The position numbers were made by a program, and so were the translations under genes. Under the pieces are notes generated by a model that made no database searches, had not been told where the DNA came from, and was given only the letters and a program-made list of their open reading frames with translations. DNA of 41,493 nt from a virus: positions 1 through 41,493 of IMG/VR virus record IMGVR_UViG_3300023172_000063, one strand, 5' to 3'. Positions 38,700 to 41,493 of this stretch are shown here, one piece after another. Each line of letters starts with the position of its first letter. Within the stretch, counting starts at the first letter, position 1.

Positions 38700-39737
38700 G
38701 TGAACAAGGTTCTGCTTGAATATGTTTGGTTAGATGGGTACAAGACGCCCAATTTGCGCAGCAAAATTAAAGTAATAAATGCCCACAAAGACAGTGGAAA
38801 GCCCACGGGCGGATGGAATGGCACCGCACCTGACTGGAACTTTGATGGCTCCTCTACGCGTCAGGCTCCTGGAGATAATTCCGAAAGAATTCTAAAGCCG
38901 GTTCGATACTACCCTTACGACAAGACCAATACACACTTGATTGTGCTATGCGAAGTCTTTAATCCGGACGGTACTCCTCATGAATCCAACTATCGTGCTA
39001 AGCTGCGTGAGAATCAGGATTTTGCCGATGGTCAAGCATTTTGGTGGGGATTTGAGCAGGAATATTTTCTGACCAAAGATCGCAAGCCGCTTGGTTTTCC
39101 TGAGGGAGGCTATCCAGGTCCGCAAGGCCTCTATTACTGCGGTGTTGGTGGCAATCAGGTCAAAGGTCGTAAGGTTGTAGAGGAACATCTGCACAAATGT
39201 CTCGAGATGGGTATAGAGCTGACAGGCATCAATGCCGAGGTTGCCGTGGGCCAGTGGGAGTTTCAGTGTTTTGGAGATGACACACTCAAAGCATGTGACG
39301 ATCTTTGGATCAGCAGATATCTGCTTTATCGTATTGCAGAGTCACACGGACTGGATGCCGATATCAGGCCCAAGCCGGTCAAAGGCGACTGGAACGGTTC
39401 TGGCTGTCACACCAATTTTTCCAACGGCATTATGCGAGCCGGCAACGAAAAACACTTCAAGCAGGTTCTCAAGTCGCTAGAAAATCGGCATTTTGAACAC
39501 GTCGATGCTTATGGGGAAGATAATGATCAGCGGCTGACAGGCCTGCACGAAACGCAGCACATTTCGAGATTTAGTTGGGGCGTGGCCGATCGCGGTGCAT
39601 CAATTCGGGTGCCGGCTGATACTGCCAAAAAGTGGACAGGTTATCTTGAAGATCGTCGACCAGCATCAAACTGCGATCCTTATAAGGTCGCCAACTTAAT
39701 CGTTGAAGCTGTCAAGGTTTGCAATCGTGAAAAATGA
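38700..39737 (+). CDS. glnII: Type II (eukaryote-like) glutamine synthetase
   Basis: This 345-residue protein starts at a GTG with AGGAG upstream. It is the length of GSII, shorter than the roughly 470 residues of GSI. Motifs run in order: EYVWLDG (7-13), FDGSSTRQAPGDNS (48-61), FEQEYF (118-123), NAEVAVGQWEFQ (178-189), GDWNGSGCHTNFS (229-241), RLTGLHET (278-285), RGASIRVP (298-305) and EDRRPASNCDPY (317-328). These hold the metal, ammonia and ATP site residues. The enzyme makes glutamine from glutamate, ammonia and ATP. In a phage it is likely an auxiliary metabolic gene supplying nitrogen for nucleotides. It overlaps thyX by 11 bases. Confidence 0.95.
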   Translation: MNKVLLEYVWLDGYKTPNLRSKIKVINAHKDSGKPTGGWNGTAPDWNFDGSSTRQAPGDNSERILKPVRYYPYDKTNTHLIVLCEVFNPDGTPHESNYRAKLRENQDFADGQAFWWGFEQEYFLTKDRKPLGFPEGGYPGPQGLYYCGVGGNQVKGRKVVEEHLHKCLEMGIELTGINAEVAVGQWEFQCFGDDTLKACDDLWISRYLLYRIAESHGLDADIRPKPVKGDWNGSGCHTNFSNGIMRAGNEKHFKQVLKSLENRHFEHVDAYGEDNDQRLTGLHETQHISRFSWGVADRGASIRVPADTAKKWTGYLEDRRPASNCDPYKVANLIVEAVKVCNREK

Positions 39738-40461
39738 TTACCAGAAAAAGATCGATCTGTACGGTCACAGCAAGTGTTTTGTCGAATACGTGCAGCACAT
39801 GGGAGACGATCTCACCATTGTCAATGCTGCTCGAGTCAGCTTTGGAAAGCACAAAACAGAGCTGGACAAGAAAGATAAGAAGCTCATCAAATATCTGATC
39901 GATCATAGACACACGTCGACGCTCGAGCACTGCCACGTAACTTTCAGATGTAAGGTGCCTCTGTTTGTTAGATCGCAACACCACAGGCATCGCACGTGGA
40001 GCTACAACGAAATCAGTCGTCGCTACACCGATTTCAATCTGGAATTTTACGAGCCAGAAGATTTTCGAACGCAGCACAAGTCCAATCGGCAGGCATCCAA
40101 TGTTGATTCAATCAATCCCGAAATTGAAATTCGAGTGGGTACTGGAGAGATTAAAGGCTATTATAAGGGAAGTGCCGCCCAAATGATGAAGAGATTTCAC
40201 TCTGACGCGCTTAAGCTATTTGATGCAATGTTGGCTGCAGGCGTGTGTCGCGAGCAGGCCAGAGGTGTTCTACCGCAAAACCTCTTGACCGAATATTATG
40301 CTAGTGCAAATCTCAACAACATCTTGAAATTTATTGATCTGCGTACTCATGATGGCGCGCAGTGGGAAATTCAACAACTCGCAAAAGGAATGTTAGAAAT
40401 GGTCAACGATCTTTATCCGGAGGCGGTTAAGGCCTATTCGGAAAGAAAGGGGCATAGCTAA
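39727..40461 (+). CDS. thyX: Flavin-dependent thymidylate synthase ThyX
   Basis: The GTG at 39727, with AAGG about nine bases upstream, gives 244 residues. A TTG further upstream is less likely. The ThyX signature RHR-x5-S-x-R appears in the form RHRTWSYNEISRRY (87-100). STLEHCHVTF (64-73) and the later RGVLPQNLLTEYY are other conserved parts. ThyX methylates dUMP to dTMP using methylenetetrahydrofolate and FAD/NADPH, replacing ThyA. It is translationally coupled to glutamine synthetase and followed by a SLOG-like gene, making a nucleotide-supply cluster. Confidence 0.95.
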   Translation: MKNDYQKKIDLYGHSKCFVEYVQHMGDDLTIVNAARVSFGKHKTELDKKDKKLIKYLIDHRHTSTLEHCHVTFRCKVPLFVRSQHHRHRTWSYNEISRRYTDFNLEFYEPEDFRTQHKSNRQASNVDSINPEIEIRVGTGEIKGYYKGSAAQMMKRFHSDALKLFDAMLAAGVCREQARGVLPQNLLTEYYASANLNNILKFIDLRTHDGAQWEIQQLAKGMLEMVNDLYPEAVKAYSERKGHS

Positions 40462-40806
40462 ATGAAAGTTTTTGTGGCAGCCAGCCCTCACTGGCTTGAT
40501 GCCGATACTATCAGAGACAATCTGACAATGCTTCCTGTTTCTTCCACGATCGTAGTCAGTTCGAGAACTGGAGGCGACACTACCGTGGCAAGAATTGCCA
40601 GCGAAGAGCTGGCCTTTCACGTCGATGTGGTGGACCTAGAAGAAAATTTTAAGAAAAATGCGATGCAACTCTTGCGAGAAGAAGAATGGGACTGCGCTTA
40701 CTTTTTTGCAACGAACCAGAAGGAGCCGGAACATGCCCTAGCCCGAGTCTCACGAGCCGGCAACGTGGAGACTCATATTGTGACCAGCAGCCTGGAGGTG
40801 GTATGA
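40462..40806 (+). CDS. SLOG / DUF2493-like protein
   Basis: This 114-residue protein starts immediately after the thyX stop. MKVFVAASPHWLDADTIRDN, then VVSSRTGGDTTVARIASEE, resembles the Rossmann-like SLOG folds of the DUF2493 family: a first strand with a Ser/Gly turn and a later Gly-Gly-Asp loop. Such proteins bind nucleotide-derived ligands. The usual GxxxGxD is altered to SRTGGD. It overlaps the next gene by ATGA. The ligand is unknown. Confidence 0.6.
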   Translation: MKVFVAASPHWLDADTIRDNLTMLPVSSTIVVSSRTGGDTTVARIASEELAFHVDVVDLEENFKKNAMQLLREEEWDCAYFFATNQKEPEHALARVSRAGNVETHIVTSSLEVV

Positions 40807-41015
40807 TGTCAACTGTCGATCACCCAAGGCACTACAATCACGGAACCATCGAAGTGATCGATGTCATCGAAGACTGGCGACTGGGCTTTCATGCCGGCAA
40901 TGTAATCAAATATTTGGCTCGAGCCGGGCACAAGGGCAGCAAAATGCAAGACCTGCAAAAAGCCAGGTGGTACCTCAACCGCCTGATCGAGCAGGAGGAG
41001 AAAAAAGTTGGCTGA
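40803..41015 (+). CDS. DUF3310 protein (phage nucleotide-kinase-like)
   Basis: The ATG at 40803 forms an ATGA overlap with the previous stop. An ATG at 40806 is equally possible. The 70-residue product is a standard DUF3310 domain: DHPRHYNHGTIEVIDVIED, then FHAGNVIKYLARAGHKG and DLQKARWYLNRLIE. T7 gp1.7, a nucleotide kinase, contains the related segment, so a nucleotide-metabolism role is often suggested, consistent with the neighbouring thyX. GGAGGAG near its end is the ribosome binding site of the next gene. Confidence 0.88.
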   Translation: MMSTVDHPRHYNHGTIEVIDVIEDWRLGFHAGNVIKYLARAGHKGSKMQDLQKARWYLNRLIEQEEKKVG

Positions 41016-41493
41016 AAAAAGACCGGTAGTGGCAGTCAGCGGTGGATTCGATCCTCCGACGACCGAACAAGTATTTCTGTTAAAGTCTGCCGCAGAGCTG
41101 GGTGAAGTGTTTGTCTATCTTAATTCGGACGACTGGTGTGGCAAGCAGAGAACTAGCGGTAAGCCCATGGCACCATACGGCACGCGTAAAGGCATCCTGA
41201 TGCAATTACCCTATGTGTCGCGTGTGTTACCAGCCAAAGAGGACGAGAACGGCTCTCTGTGCGCCATGTTAGAACTTCACAGGCCGGACTTCTTCGCTAA
41301 AGGTTACTGGTCTCGAGTCGACAAGCTGCCGGAATTACAGACATGTCGCGACAATGATATCATGATAGTTTGGTTCGTACACGCCCAGGACGGCTTTGCA
41401 GCCCAAGATGCTGCACTAGATCTCCAGCAGGCCATCACTTCCAGTCAAGAGCGGCAGAGAAAAAAAGCAGAAAAAAGAAAGAAAAATTGTAAA
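41008..41493 (+). CDS. Nucleotidyltransferase-like protein, HxGH replaced (partial)
   Basis: The frame starts at a TTG (41008) with GGAGGAG seven bases upstream and is open to the window end (162 codons). VSGGFDPPTTEQVFLLKSAA, followed by YLNSDDWCGKQ, then ELHRPDFFAKG, follows the layout of RfaE/HldE-type cytidylyl/adenylyltransferases. There GxFDxxHxGH binds the nucleotide phosphates. Here the HxGH tetrad reads TTEQ, so both catalytic His residues are missing, and activity may be changed or lost. The last 25 residues are Lys/Arg/Gln-rich. The true C-terminus lies outside. Confidence 0.75.
   Translation, partial: MAEKRPVVAVSGGFDPPTTEQVFLLKSAAELGEVFVYLNSDDWCGKQRTSGKPMAPYGTRKGILMQLPYVSRVLPAKEDENGSLCAMLELHRPDFFAKGYWSRVDKLPELQTCRDNDIMIVWFVHAQDGFAAQDAALDLQQAITSSQERQRKKAEKRKKNCK

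Noticed and set aside
1-41493. tRNA genes, integrase, attachment sites
   Set aside because: No cloverleaf, recombinase motif or direct repeat of att type was noticed on reading. A dedicated tRNA search was not possible here.

Overview
The window looks like a segment of a lytic tailed-phage genome with a contractile tail (a T4-like or otherwise large myovirus), probably from an aquatic or environmental sample. The evidence is a contractile tail sheath gene (34731-38018), a 7.9 kb tail-fibre gene made of tandem modules (18002-25870), densely packed and often overlapping genes (ATGA, TAATG and TGATG junctions), phage replication, nucleotide and transcription genes, and many small genes without clear homologues. 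Almost everything is on the + strand. Only two short two-gene blocks, 14079-15037 and 32287-32927, run the other way. No tRNA, rRNA, IS element, integrase or CRISPR array was seen, and no stretch above 300 bases lacks a gene. The host cannot be named from the sequence.

Layout. 1-2087: the end of one gene, a small basic protein, a 440-residue helical protein and a small acidic protein. 2142-5823: a lone PD-(D/E)XK nuclease-like protein, a 5'-3' exonuclease of the FEN/T4 RNase H family and a phage GroEL-type chaperonin. 5835-8685: small genes around a sigma-70 family factor that stops before region 4.2, plus a GapR-like protein. 8712-17925: a probable virion and internal-protein block with a structural protein, a Dps/ferritin-like protein, a 1078-residue protein with two hydrophobic segments, several small helical proteins, a UV-damage endonuclease (UvdE), a Cu/Zn superoxide dismutase and an HExxH metallopeptidase-like protein. 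18002-31536: the giant tail fibre, then probable fibre accessory or virion proteins including four clear tandem paralogues, a SET-domain protein and three further small proteins. 31571-34682: small genes, GIY-YIG and HNH nucleases, two minus-strand membrane proteins, a DUF192 fusion and a cupin-like protein. 34731-38217: tail sheath and a small membrane protein. 38263-41493: a metabolic cluster of Nudix hydrolase, type II glutamine synthetase, ThyX, a SLOG-like protein, a DUF3310 protein and a nucleotidyltransferase-like protein cut by the window end.

The most interesting pattern is a short amphipathic helix of the form K-x(2-3)-(L/I/M)-I-(R/Q)-E found at the N-terminus of several proteins in 9280-17062, and at the extreme C-terminus of two more (9848-13084 and 17059-17925). 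It resembles the (L/I)-x-E capsid-targeting peptides of T4 internal proteins. If it is a head-packaging or docking tag, this phage would load a cysteine-free superoxide dismutase, a metallopeptidase-like protein and perhaps a Dps-like protein into its particle. This is inference and is testable.

Two recurring upstream motifs may reflect temporal regulation. GTGTAAT-N17-TA(T/A)AAT lies before early or metabolic type genes. GATATTTA lies 14-27 bases before several virion-type genes. The truncated sigma factor is a candidate reader of the second.
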